Source: Chamaelirium japonicum (lineage: Eukaryota > Streptophyta > Magnoliopsida > Liliales > Melanthiaceae). From it: a DNA stretch of 64,000 nt. The position numbers and the translations under genes were made by a program. The notes below the pieces were generated by a model. The model made no database searches, was not told the origin of the DNA, and saw only the letters and a program-made list of their open reading frames with translations. Position 1 is the first letter of the stretch. Every line of letters starts with the position of its first letter. The stretch spans positions 53,146,879 through 53,210,878 of the forward strand of contig OX393550.1 in NCBI GenBank assembly GCA_947650365.1, read 5' to 3'. This document shows positions 31,442-39,388 of this stretch, in pieces.

Positions 31442-31605
31442 GGCAGGGCCGGTGGGTCCCGCGGTGGTCCTCGTGGGCCTACCAGGCAGGGCCGGTGGGT
31501 CCCGTGGTAGTCTTCGTGGGCCAACCAGGCAGGGCCGGTGGGTCCCGTGGTAGTCTTCGTGGGCCCACCAGGCAGGGCCGGTGGGTCCCGCGGTAGTTGG
31601 TAAAC
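31442..31605. repeat. 43-bp GC-rich tandem repeats in the 3' LTR
   Basis: Units starting GGCAGGGCCGGTGGGTCCCG begin at 31442, 31485, 31528 and 31571, an exact 43-bp period with about 3.8 copies. The same set lies at the same offset in the other LTR. The units are much richer in GC than the surrounding satellite. Read in the element's direction they lie between the LTR start and the TATA box, where LTR enhancer repeats usually sit. That role is inferred. Confidence 0.9.
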
Positions 31606-31628
31606 TTCTGCCAAAATTTGCACCCACA

Positions 31629-31640
31629 GTTACCCCCTCC
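31629..31640 (-). promoter_or_regulatory. Polypurine tract
   Basis: On minus the bases next to the 3' LTR read GGAGGGGGTAAC and then the LTR's TGTGGG. A purine run abutting the 3' LTR is the expected plus-strand primer for reverse transcription. Confidence 0.8.
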
Positions 31641-31730
31641 AAGTTAGCTAGAGTTTGTTCTGGCTGGCTTGGATTTGGTGCAAAAAATAGCAACCCCCTG
31701 TCGCAAAAGGCACGAAGAAGCTTGTCGAGT
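31641..31730. other. Short unique stretch between polypurine tract and 119-bp repeats
   Basis: This is about 90 bases without recognisable coding or structural features. In element orientation it is the end of the 3' untranslated region. Confidence 0.6.
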
Positions 31731-32140
31731 GATCGGCAAAAAACCTTGGTTTTTTGCCAGATCCAGTAGAAATTTGACCGATCGAATGATTTTTGCCGAT
31801 CGGACAAGTTTGTCCAATCGGTAAAAAATTATCCGGTCAAGGTTCAAGTGATCGGCAAAAAACCTTGGTTTTTTGCCAGATCCAGTAGAAATTTGACCGA
31901 TCGAATGATTTTTGCCGATCGGACAAGTTTGTCCGATCGGTAAAAAATTATCCGGTCAAGGTTCAAGTGATCGGCAAAAAACCTTGGTTTTTTGCCAGAT
32001 CCAGTAGAAATTTGACCGATCGAATGATTTTTGCCGATCGGACAAGTTTGTCCGATCGGTAAAAAATTATCCGGTCAAGGTTCAAGTGATCGGCAAAAAC
32101 CCTTGGTTTATTGCCAGATCCAGTAGAAATTCGACAGATT
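31731..32140. repeat. 119-bp tandem repeats with two palindromes per unit
   Basis: Units beginning GATCGGCAAA start at 31731, 31850, 31969 and 32088, a constant 119-bp period with three full copies and a partial fourth. Each full unit holds two near-perfect inverted repeats. One has arms GGCAAAAAACC / GGTTTTTTGCC around TT (31735-31758 in the first copy). The other has arms CCGATCGGACAA / TTGTCCGATCGG around GT (31915-31940 in the second copy). The first copy has one mismatch in the second palindrome and the partial fourth copy is the most diverged. The array lies in the element's 3' untranslated region, between the antisense gene's start and the 3' LTR. Tat-lineage elements are known to carry tandem repeats here and to have seeded satellites from them. 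No coding role is seen. Confidence 0.93.
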
Positions 32141-32582
32141 AGTTGAAAGTTTTGAACCTGCCCTTAGATAGGGTTTCGTAACTGTTCCGTTCTTCGATCT
32201 TCTGGCAGAGTTTTGATCATTGATGGAGTTTGATCTTTCCTGTTTTGAGTCTTTGGTTGGTTTGAATGAGGCTTTTGACCGGCGGTCCGGTTTACTCAGA
32301 CCGGTGGCTCGCTTGGACCGTTTGGTTCACGTGGACCGGTGGTCCGACGTTTCGTCTGGTCCGACGGTTCGCCTGATTTTGCGCTTGCTATGGATGGATG
32401 CCACGTGTTCCTGCAAGAACACGCGATTTGATACAGTAAAGACACGTGTCTTCTCGATTTGCGTACCTGTTTTACCCTGGGTATATGAGTTCCACTGGCT
32501 GTCATTTTTATCTCACGCTTCCAAAATTTTTCGAAGTCCAGACTCTTTTGCTCCCGATTTCTGCTTTTGCTCGATCGATCAA
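32141..32582 (+). promoter_or_regulatory. Candidate promoter and leader of the antisense gene
   Basis: This is a 440-base upstream region of the plus-strand antisense gene. It holds three copies of the G-box hexamer CACGTG, at 32328-32333, 32402-32407 and 32443-32448, the last inside the palindrome GACACGTGTC. GGTCCGACG occurs twice (about 32341 and 32358) within a stretch rich in ACCGGT and GGTCC words, and a TATA-like GTATATGAG lies at 32481, about 100 bases before the proposed start codon. An open frame runs through from 32220, but its translation is low in recognisable character and I treat it as leader. Confidence 0.5.
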
Positions 32583-33008
32583 ATGGCATCTTCGGGAAGT
32601 TCGAAGAAGTCAGGCGGGGTCCCTTCGAAGAGGAAAGGGAAGGAGATTGTTGAGGTTCCATCCCCTCCGAAGGGTCGAGGCAAGGGCAAGGCCGCACTTG
32701 CCGAGCTTGGACAGCTGGGCAAAAGGCACCAAGGGGTTGGGTTTGCTTCAGCGCCATCGAGGCCAGAGCATATCCCTAAAGTAAAGTTTGTTCTGGGCCC
32801 GCTCATGTCTCTGTCAGAGGAAACTCAGTATGTGTACAATACTGGTGGCGAGTTCACATATTCAAAGAGGAAGAAGTGGCAGACATTGCTCTCTTTCTTC
32901 ACCGAAGGGAGGGTGCAACCTTCGCTCCCCAGCATTCAGACTGCATTCGGCATCGACAAGAAGACACCAGCTTTGCTAGTAATGAGAAGGTCATGGGAAC
33001 CATTGTGA
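32583..33008 (+). pseudogene. Antisense gene, exon 1 first part (to frameshift)
   Basis: This is the N-terminal part of a protein coded opposite to gag-pol. The chosen ATG at 32583 begins MASSGSSKKSGG and is followed by a basic, Lys/Arg-rich segment (PSKRKGKE, then GRGKGK) that could be a nuclear localisation signal. The next residues lead into a conserved-looking domain around residues 60-135. The frame runs into TGA at 33006-33008, while the adjacent frame carries on the same kind of protein from about 32987, so a one-base indel near 32980-32993 is likely. Such antisense genes between pol and the 3' LTR are known from Tat-lineage elements. Their function is unknown. An upstream in-frame ATG at 32220 is possible but less convincing. 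Confidence 0.7.
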
Positions 33009-33571
33009 CCATCGGCCAACTCAACTGCGGTCTGCGTCTACCTTTGCCACCCTTTGCGGCAAGGTTATTGAACACTTCTGGCCTTTGCCCGGGGCAGGTC
33101 ACTGGGAACGCTTGGAGAATTATCTACGCATTCTGCCGCGTAGAGTCAGATTTCCAGGAGGACTTGAAGGCGTGCTACTCCAGCATCCCAGAAGGTGAAG
33201 ATGCTCGGATCGAGCTGGGATATTTTTTCTTCCACTATCGTTGGTCTTGGAGGAAGGATAGTCTGTTCTACAGCTTGACCGGTGTATCTCCGCTGCGCCC
33301 ACTAACTGATACAGTCCCTTCGGACAAATTATACATTGATTGGCCCATCTCTGTTACCGGCGCATGGACACCCATCTCAGTGCCTGATACCCCCCGAGGC
33401 GAAGTGCACGAAGCAATGAAGATGTACTGCGAGGGAGGCATCTTTGCTTGGACCTCCGAGAGGGCTGGAGCTATTGACAACTTATTTCTTGAGTTGACCT
33501 GTGGAACCAGGTCGTGGAAACAGTTCTCCAACTGCCCAGTGAGATATGGCAAGGCCAATCTCCTCCACTGA
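32987..33571 (+). pseudogene. Antisense gene, exon 1 second part (gypsy-type putative transposon domain)
   Basis: This part continues the antisense protein in the shifted frame. It contains PLPPFAARLLNTSGLCPGQ, then a segment with NAWRIIYAFCRV and an aromatic-rich stretch with FFFHYRWSW. The pattern of a basic start, then a Pro-Phe-x-x-x-Leu-Leu motif, then Asn-x-Trp-Arg is what I associate with the plant family annotated as putative gypsy-type transposon protein. That assignment is from memory of the family's look and needs a profile search. The frame ends at TGA 33569-33571, but the same frame is open again directly afterwards, so this is an internal nonsense codon and not the natural end. 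Confidence 0.65.
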
Positions 33572-34502
33572 TCAAAGGATAGATATGAGGACAATGAAGT
33601 CCTATATTCTGACTATGAGGAAGACCCTCATTCGGGTAAGATTATCCGGAAGATTCGGGCCGAGAAGAAAATCTATACTGCAAGGCGCCGATTGCCTACC
33701 GTGGAGGAGAAACTGGTGATCCAAAGAGGCCCAGTGAAGAAAAAACGAAAAATCCTTATCAAGCAAAAGGAAGATGAAGACCAAGGGAAGAAAAATGAAG
33801 AAGAAGAAAAGAAGGGGAGCGTCGAGGAAGACGAAGAAACTGAGAATGTCAGCCACGACAACAGTGGTAATGACGAAGACGAGGATGGGGACGGCGAGAA
33901 TGATCTGTCTTCCACCCCCTCTGGTGGAGATGGTGAGAACGGGGGTGGTGAGGAAGAAATTCCTCCCACCCCCACTGGTGGTGCAACAGGGGAAGACTCA
34001 ATTCCTATTCCCATTGACGAGGTTAAAGCCCGTCAAATGGAAGAAGTTCTCGACACAGAAGGTGATGGCCCAAAGGCGGTTCCCACCTACAAGTTTGATG
34101 AGTTGAAGAAGCCGCTGTGCTTCAAAATAAAGTTGTCGAGGAGTGGTGGGGTTGGAAGCAACCCCACACCCCTCGATCAAATTCCACCTGAAGTACCCCG
34201 CCTCGAAGGAGCGACAACGAGCGGGGGTATAGAGGTTGAGCAACCCCCACCCCCCTCTCAGTCTCTGGCTGAGGAGGTGGCTGCCATGGTGGCGGGACTT
34301 ATCCAGCCAGGCGGGCCACAGGAGGAAGAAAGAGTCTCACCTCCCCGGGATGCTCCCTCTCCTATCCATTTGGAGAGGGAAAGTCGCGTGGGCGATGGAG
34401 CTACTCAACCTCAGCCAGCGCCGGTCCCTACTCAGGAGAAATCGACCCCTCAGGGTGGTTCCGATTGCCGAAAGGGTAAGGAGCCAAGGGTTGAAGCCTC
34501 AG
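33572..34502 (+). pseudogene. Antisense gene, exon 1 third part (acidic, proline-rich tail)
   Basis: This continues in the same frame directly after the TGA at 33569-33571. It starts with an acidic segment, then a basic cluster (VKKKRKILIK) resembling a nuclear localisation signal. A long Glu/Asp/Gly-rich low-complexity stretch and a Pro-rich stretch follow. The open frame would end at 34525. At 34502/34503, however, the sequence reads CTCAG then GTAATT, a good plant splice donor, and the frame resumes after an 83-bp intron in a coherent reading. This suggests the final residues before 34525 are intron translation. The composition suggests a disordered nuclear protein. The function is unknown. 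Confidence 0.65.
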
Positions 34503-34585
34503 GTAATTGTACTAACTTGCCTTGATTTTCTTGCCTCTGAAGACTGGAAATAATCTAACACTTTGACCTCTCGTGTTGATTGCAG
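34503..34585 (+). other. Probable intron 1 of the antisense gene
   Basis: It is 83 bp, starts GTAATT, has ACTAAC near its 5' end, and ends in a T-rich stretch TTGATTGCAG. Splicing joins a phase-1 codon and keeps an open frame through the next exon. Short T-rich introns of this size are normal in plants. Confidence 0.7.
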
Positions 34586-34722
34586 GTGCGCCTGTTGGCT
34601 CGACCCCGAAGATGAAGAGTTTGGGTGATGTTGACATCAACCACCCCACAGCTGTGATCCGGAAACTCTGCAATCTTCCAGGGGCTACTCTGGATGAAGC
34701 TTTCGATAGGCTCGAACTGGTG
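34586..34722 (+). pseudogene. Antisense gene, exon 2
   Basis: This is a 137-bp exon between AG (34584-34585) and GTAAGT (34723). Read in phase from exon 1 it is open and gives a compact segment including HPTAVIRKLCNLPGATLDEA. It has no stop and ends on a codon boundary. I do not recognise a domain in it. The strong donor consensus at its 3' end and the coherent reading support it as an exon. Confidence 0.65.
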
Positions 34723-34802
34723 GTAAGTGCATCTGCTCGATCGATCATTTGAGTTGTATCTTCAGAATAATTCTAACTCTTTTGTTTTTCTGCAAAACTC
34801 AG
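34723..34802 (+). other. Probable intron 2 of the antisense gene
   Basis: It starts with the strong donor GTAAGT and ends near a T-rich tract followed by AG, at 34801-34802 or 34804-34805. With either acceptor, exon 3 is one base out of frame with exon 2 and would meet TGA at once. Either there is a further small indel or the true acceptor differs from these two. Confidence 0.55.
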
Positions 34803-35323
34803 CAGTTTTGAATGTCGCGACCAAGCTCTCCATGAAGGCGGGAGCGAAAGAAGCTTCAGCTGAAGTATCCCGCTTAACTGCTGAACTGGAGGCTGTAAGC
34901 GAAGAGAGGGATAAGCTGAGGGAGGTTCTAACCTCAAAGAAGGAGTCACTGAAGGCCAAGATTGAGGCCCTTCGCAAAGAAAAATTGGAGAGCCAAAGAT
35001 GGAAAAAGGGTTATGAAGCTCGGGGACACGAGCTTGAAGAGTTGAAGAATCGATTCTTCAAGGTCGAGAACTTGGGCTTCGATCGTGTGGCTCGAATAAA
35101 GGAGCTGGAGGCTCAACTTGCGGCTTCAGCAGAGACTCATAAGAAGGAGCTGGAGCATACGCGGAGTGAGTGCAAGAGCTACAGGGAAACAGCTGAGAAG
35201 GTAGTAGAAGCGCTCAGGGTCCATGTCGCCAGTGTCCGATCCTCTAAGGCATCAGTGGCGAGCAAAGCTCGTCCTGGATCTGAGGGGGAGAAGTCGCGCG
35301 CACAGAGTGTGGCCAAGCCTTGA
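34803..35323 (+). pseudogene. Antisense gene, last exon (coiled coil)
   Basis: The open frame ends at the stop codon 35321-35323. From about 34805 it reads as a nearly continuous coiled coil. It has regularly spaced Leu in a Glu/Lys-rich background, with stretches such as VSRLTAELEAVSEERDKL and RIKELEAQLAAS. A Ser/Lys-rich tail follows. A coiled coil at the C-terminus suggests self-association of the antisense protein. The ATG at 34727 lies in the predicted intron, so I do not take it as the start. An AATAAA sequence at 35411-35416, 88 bases past the stop, would serve as poly(A) signal. Confidence 0.65.
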
Positions 35324-35410
35324 GACTTTTCTTCTTCTTCGTTGTTGTACTTGTAAACTTTTGATATATAATAGCTCACTTCTGTACTTGACTTGGCAAA
35401 TTTTGATATT

Positions 35411-35416
35411 AATAAA
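35411..35416 (+). terminator. Candidate poly(A) signal of the antisense gene
   Basis: AATAAA lies 88 bases after the antisense stop codon in an AT-rich stretch (TGATATTAATAAATATC). This is a plausible near-upstream element for 3' end formation on the plus strand. Confidence 0.5.
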
Positions 35417-35515
35417 TATCTTTTTAAGTGTTTGAAAGTTGGATGTCCCTTGAGTTGAATGCCTTTGAATCTTATGTTCTGGATAGCATTAGCATAGATA
35501 CAATCTTTTGAATGC

Positions 35516-35945
35516 AAGGGATCGAGTCGCAACTCGATTACCCAAACTTGTTGTAACTTGAAATTTGAATTTGAATCCGTGCAACACTTGTATGTAAGGG
35601 GTTGAGTCGCAACTCAAGCACCCAAACTTATTGCAACTTGAAAATTGAAACTTGAATTCGTGTAACAATTGAATGTGAGGGGTTGAGTCGCAACTCAAGC
35701 ACCCAAACTTGTTAGACGATATCGAAATTGATTGAAATTGAACATTGAAACTTGAAGGTCAGTTTAACATTTGCTAGTAAGGGGTTGAGTCGCAACTCTA
35801 ACATCCAAACTTGTTAAAAGACTTTAACTTGAATATGGTCAGTTTTTAACATTTGCTAGTAAGGGGTTGAGTTACAACTCTAACACCCAAACTTGTTAAA
35901 AGACCTGGTAACTTGAATTTGAAGCTGCTTTAGAACTTGAATTGA
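35516..35945. repeat. Five degenerate 80-102-bp repeats with GAGTCGCAACTC dyads
   Basis: The word AAGGGGTTGAGTCGCAACTC, with small changes, starts at about 35516, 35596, 35677, 35779 and 35861, giving spacings of about 80, 81, 102 and 82 bases. Each repeat carries a small dyad (GAGT-CGCA-ACTC) and is followed by CACCCAAACTTGTT and AACTTGAA words. The copies are clearly diverged, more than the 119-bp repeats. The array occupies the spacer between the end of pol (minus) and the end of the antisense gene (plus), in the 3' flank of both. No coding potential is seen. A role in transcript 3' end formation or simple sequence drift are both possible. Confidence 0.85.
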
Positions 35946-36007
35946 AAAGCTGAACACTTGCACATTTGAACATTTGAAAGAGAACTTTATTCATCATAGA
36001 ATTTACA
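35946..36007. other. Non-coding remainder of the spacer after pol
   Basis: This is a short AT-rich stretch after the pol stop codon with several more degenerate AACTTGAA/CATTTGAA words from the neighbouring repeats. Nothing else is recognisable. Confidence 0.5.
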
Positions 36008-39000
36008 TCATGGGTAGAACATCTTGAGGTGTCTAGAATTCCAAGCTCGAGGCAATCTATCTCCTTCTGGTGTGATCAGTCTGTAAGAACCTTTGCCTCC
36101 TACTGATTCAACGATATATGGACCTTCCCAGTTGGGAGCAAGCTTCCCACTGCTGTGTTCTTTAGTGTTGTAAAAAACTGCTCTGAGAACTAGGCTGCCC
36201 ACTGGGAACTGTCTCTTGTAGACTTTTTCATCGTAGGCTCTTTTGATCTTCTGCTGGTACTTGGCCACACGAAGTGATGCTTGATCTCGTAATTCTTCGG
36301 AGAAGTCTAGATCATTGATCCGAAGTTCTTCATTGATTCCTTCTTCAACTGTTTTGGTCTTCAAAGTACTTGATATATTTTCTATTGGGAGTACTGCTTC
36401 CGATCCATATGTTAGACGAAAGGGTGAGAACCCTGTTGATCTTCTCGGAGTTGTGCGATATCCCCAAAGAACTTCAGGTAGGACTTGCTCCCACAATCCT
36501 TTCTTGTCGCTGAGTTTCTTCTTGAGTATACCAAGAATAGCTCTATTGGAAGCTTCTGCTTGGCCATTGCATTGAGGGTACCTTGGAGTTGAATAGAATA
36601 GCTTGATACCGTTGTTCAGACAGAACTCTCGGAATTTATCGGAGTCAAATTGAGCTCCATTGTCAGCAACGAGAACTTGTGGCGTACCAAACCTTGAGAA
36701 GATATTGTGCCGAATGAATTTGATCACTTCGTCATCAGTCTCTCGGAAGAGGGGCACAGCTTCAACCCATTTGGTGAAATAATCAGTGGCCAGCAGTAGA
36801 TACTTCTTCTTGTTTGGAGTTTGAGGGAAAGGACCCAAAAAATCTAACCCCCATTGATGGAAAGGCCAGGGACTTGACAATTGATGAAGTTCATCTGCAG
36901 GGAGATGGATAGCTCGAGCGTGCCGTTGGCAAGGTTCACACCTTTGAACAACTTGTTGAGCATCCCTTGCCATTGTTGGCCAGTAGTACCCTTGTAGCTT
37001 TGTCTTAGCTTCAAGAGATCTTCCTCCCGAATGATTTCCACAAGTTCCAGAGTGGATATCAATTAGGATTGCCAGTGTTTGCTCGGGACCAAGGCACTTG
37101 AGCAACATCCCGTTGTGAGATTTGAAATATAAATCTTCACCTTGCAGAATGTAGCATGGGAGTTTCCTTTGAAGTCTTCGGGCTTGATTTGGATTTTCTG
37201 GCACTTTACCATGCTTGAAGAAGTCGAAAATTGATTGTCTCCAGTCTTCAAGCTGATCTCCACCCCCAGATTCTTTTGTAGTAGTAAGGATCTGTTGATC
37301 GGGGGTGATCTTGGGCACTTCTTGATAATCGATCTGTACTTGCCTTCCTCCGAGTGAGTCTCCAAGAACTGAGGCAACATTGGCTAAGGCATCTGCTTCT
37401 CGGTTCTCTGCTCTGGGGATTTGAATGAATTCAGCGCCAATAAAACGTTGTTGAAGACGTCGTACTAAGGCCAAGTAGAGTTGCATTCTTTCTTCGCGAG
37501 CTGTGTACTCTCCATTGATTTGTCTTATGATCAATTGGGAGTCGCTGTAGACGATAATTCGATCTACCCCCAGGGATTTCGCCATCTCGAGTCCAGAAAT
37601 GAGTGCTTCGTATTCGGCTTCGTTATTGGTGGCAGTGAATCCGAGGAGAGTGGCCTTCTGGAGATGATCAAGTTCGGGGGATATCAATACTATCCCAGTT
37701 CCCGAACCGATCGAACTTGAAGCTCCATCAGTATAAAGCTTCCATGGAGGAGTTGCAGCAGTAGCTTCGAGATTTGGATCAATTTTTGTTGCAAGGTTGA
37801 TTGGAGTATTGTCCTCATCTTCCAAGCGCATGTCGAAATCTTCTTCCCAAGTGATGGGGTCTTCAACTGGAAAATCAGCTAGAAAATCAGCAATAGCTTG
37901 ACCTTTAATAGAAGTGCGAGATTCGAAGTGAATCCCCAGGGAACTCATTTCGATCACCCATTTGGTCATTCGACCAGCTCGACCAGCTTTGTCAATGATA
38001 TCTTTGAGCGAATGTTCTGAAATGACAGTGATCTGGTGAGAGACGAAGTATGGTTGAAGGCGACGCGATGCAGTGAGTAAGGCTAGGATGACCTTCTCGG
38101 TTTTTGAATAGCGAGTTTCAGCCGGAAGAAGAGTGTGACTGATATAATAGACTGGATGCTCGAAGCCTTCTCTTCTACTGACTAAGACTGCACTGATTGC
38201 TTGATTAGTTACGGCGAGATAGAGCCATAAGTCTTCTTGTGGAAGTGGAGCCGTCAAGATAGGAGCTTGCACCAGATATTTCTTGATGCTTTGAAATGCT
38301 TCTTCACAAATTGGACTCCATCCTGATGTATCCGCCTTTCGTAGTTTGTCGAAGAGAGGTTTACATTTGTCAGAAGACTTTGAGATGAACCGATTGAGGG
38401 CAGCAAGTCTTCCAGTGAGTCGCTGTACCTCCTTTCGATTGGTAGGTGATGGCATGTCGAGGATAGCTCGAATTTGATCGGGATTGGCTTCAATACCCCT
38501 CCTGGTCACAAGATGACCCAGGAATTTGCCAGATTGAACTCCGAAAGCGCACTTGGCTGGATTGAGCTTCATACGATACTTTCGAAGAACTTGAAAGGTT
38601 TCTGCCAGATCAGAAAGATGCTTGCTCCGAACGGAACTCTTGGTGAGGAGATCATCGACGTAGACTTCGACGTTGCGACCGATCTGTTCTTGGAACATTT
38701 TTGTGACTAACCTTTGATAGGTGGAACCAGCATTTTTGAGGCCGAATGGCATTACATTGTAGCAGTAGAGACCTCGGCTAGTCACGAAGCAAGTCTTCTC
38801 TTGATCGTCTGGATGAAGTGGAATTTGATTGTATCCAGAATACCCATCCATGAAAGATAACAGCTCGTGGCCAGCAGTGGCATCGACGAGTCTATCGATT
38901 CTTGGCATGGGGAATGGGTCTTTGGGGCAAGCCTTGTTGAGGTTGGTGAAGTCGATGTAGACTCTGACTTTCCCATTCTTCTTTGGAACAGCAACTATGT

Positions 39001-39145
39001 TAGAGATCCAGGTAGGATACTCTACTTCACGGATGAAGCCTGCTGTGAGTAGCTTGGTGATTTCTTCTTGAACAGCAACTTGCAGCTCTAGCCGGATGGT
39101 GCGTGGCTTTTGCTTGACAGGTTTCACCTCTTCTTTGATTGCAAG
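36008..39145 (-). CDS. pol: pol: reverse transcriptase, two RNase H domains, integrase
   Basis: This is the largest open segment, about 1,045 codons. Counting residues from the GTG codon at 39127, reverse transcriptase spans about 1-265, with YVDD at 156-159. A Ty3-type RNase H follows at about 295-420, but it lacks the usual first Asp and has Glu in place of the Asp of the TDH-type motif. It probably acts only as a connection domain. A second, archaeal-type RNase H at about 460-585 keeps all four acidic residues (D467, E505, D529, D579). Integrase follows with an HHCC zinc finger (H692, H699, C730, C733) and a DD35E core (D762, D822, E858, 35 residues between the last two). The C-terminus ends near HLKMFYP and has no chromodomain. 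The segment opens after a stop at 39146-39148. No internal stop or frameshift is seen within it. Confidence 0.95.
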   Translation of the reverse strand, partial: LAIKEEVKPVKQKPRTIRLELQVAVQEEITKLLTAGFIREVEYPTWISNIVAVPKKNGKVRVYIDFTNLNKACPKDPFPMPRIDRLVDATAGHELLSFMDGYSGYNQIPLHPDDQEKTCFVTSRGLYCYNVMPFGLKNAGSTYQRLVTKMFQEQIGRNVEVYVDDLLTKSSVRSKHLSDLAETFQVLRKYRMKLNPAKCAFGVQSGKFLGHLVTRRGIEANPDQIRAILDMPSPTNRKEVQRLTGRLAALNRFISKSSDKCKPLFDKLRKADTSGWSPICEEAFQSIKKYLVQAPILTAPLPQEDLWLYLAVTNQAISAVLVSRREGFEHPVYYISHTLLPAETRYSKTEKVILALLTASRRLQPYFVSHQITVISEHSLKDIIDKAGRAGRMTKWVIEMSSLGIHFESRTSIKGQAIADFLADFPVEDPITWEEDFDMRLEDEDNTPINLATKIDPNLEATAATPPWKLYTDGASSSIGSGTGIVLISPELDHLQKATLLGFTATNNEAEYEALISGLEMAKSLGVDRIIVYSDSQLIIRQINGEYTAREERMQLYLALVRRLQQRFIGAEFIQIPRAENREADALANVASVLGDSLGGRQVQIDYQEVPKITPDQQILTTTKESGGGDQLEDWRQSIFDFFKHGKVPENPNQARRLQRKLPCYILQGEDLYFKSHNGMLLKCLGPEQTLAILIDIHSGTCGNHSGGRSLEAKTKLQGYYWPTMARDAQQVVQRCEPCQRHARAIHLPADELHQLSSPWPFHQWGLDFLGPFPQTPNKKKYLLLATDYFTKWVEAVPLFRETDDEVIKFIRHNIFSRFGTPQVLVADNGAQFDSDKFREFCLNNGIKLFYSTPRYPQCNGQAEASNRAILGILKKKLSDKKGLWEQVLPEVLWGYRTTPRRSTGFSPFRLTYGSEAVLPIENISSTLKTKTVEEGINEELRINDLDFSEELRDQASLRVAKYQQKIKRAYDEKVYKRQFPVGSLVLRAVFYNTKEHSSGKLAPNWEGPYIVESVGGKGSYRLITPEGDRLPRAWNSRHLKMFYP

Positions 39146-39388
39146 TCAGTGACAAGCGTCATCCGGATTGATACCAGGCATGTCTTCGAAACACCAGGCG
39201 AAGACGTCGATATTGGACTGGAGGAAGGATACCATGTCTTGCGCTTCTGCGTCGCTAAGACCGGTACCAATAAATATTTGTCGAGGGAGATCTCCACTAC
39301 CAATGTTGATAGGGATGATTTCTTCAATTGAAGGTGATGTTTCCCATTCAATTGGTGGAGGTTCGGTCAGCGGAATCTCCTTTGATTG
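39146..39388 (-). pseudogene. Linker between protease and reverse transcriptase, closed by a stop
   Basis: In the same frame as gag and pol, this 81-codon stretch reads through a segment containing DVFAWCFEDMPGI, a motif that precedes reverse transcriptase in many plant Ty3/gypsy polyproteins. It starts after the TAG at 39389-39391 and ends at TGA 39146-39148, directly before the start of RT. Because the frame stays open and the motif is conserved, I read it as part of the original polyprotein, cut off on both sides by nonsense mutations. Confidence 0.85.

Larger units (their letters stand above)
30923..31628 (-). repeat. 3' LTR (left end on + strand)
   Basis: This LTR is 706 bp, bounded by TGTGGGGG on the left and CACCCACA on the right, so the ends form a short inverted repeat. 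It aligns without gaps to the LTR at 42013-42718, with 10 mismatches by eye (7 transitions, 3 transversions). Read on minus it holds a TATA box (31306-31315) and GC-rich 43-bp tandem repeats near its start. Open frames across it (for example the one with repeated Gly-Pro-Thr-Gly-Pro on minus) are products of the 43-bp repeat and are not genes. Confidence 0.97.

Noticed and set aside
31310..31847. Several overlapping open frames across the left LTR, and the matching one at 42400-42726
   Set aside because: They are translations of the 43-bp LTR repeats (repeated Gly-Pro-Thr-Gly-Pro) and extend into the 3' untranslated region. They show no codon or domain signal.
32220..32582. N-terminal extension of the antisense frame from an earlier ATG
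   Set aside because: The sequence includes the G-boxes and TATA-like box, and its translation has no recognisable features. The ATG at 32583 starts a region of consistent composition.
36315..36575. Plus-strand open frames inside pol (for example 36315-36575, 37481-37720, 38474-38710)
   Set aside because: All lie opposite the well-supported pol frame and have no domain of their own.
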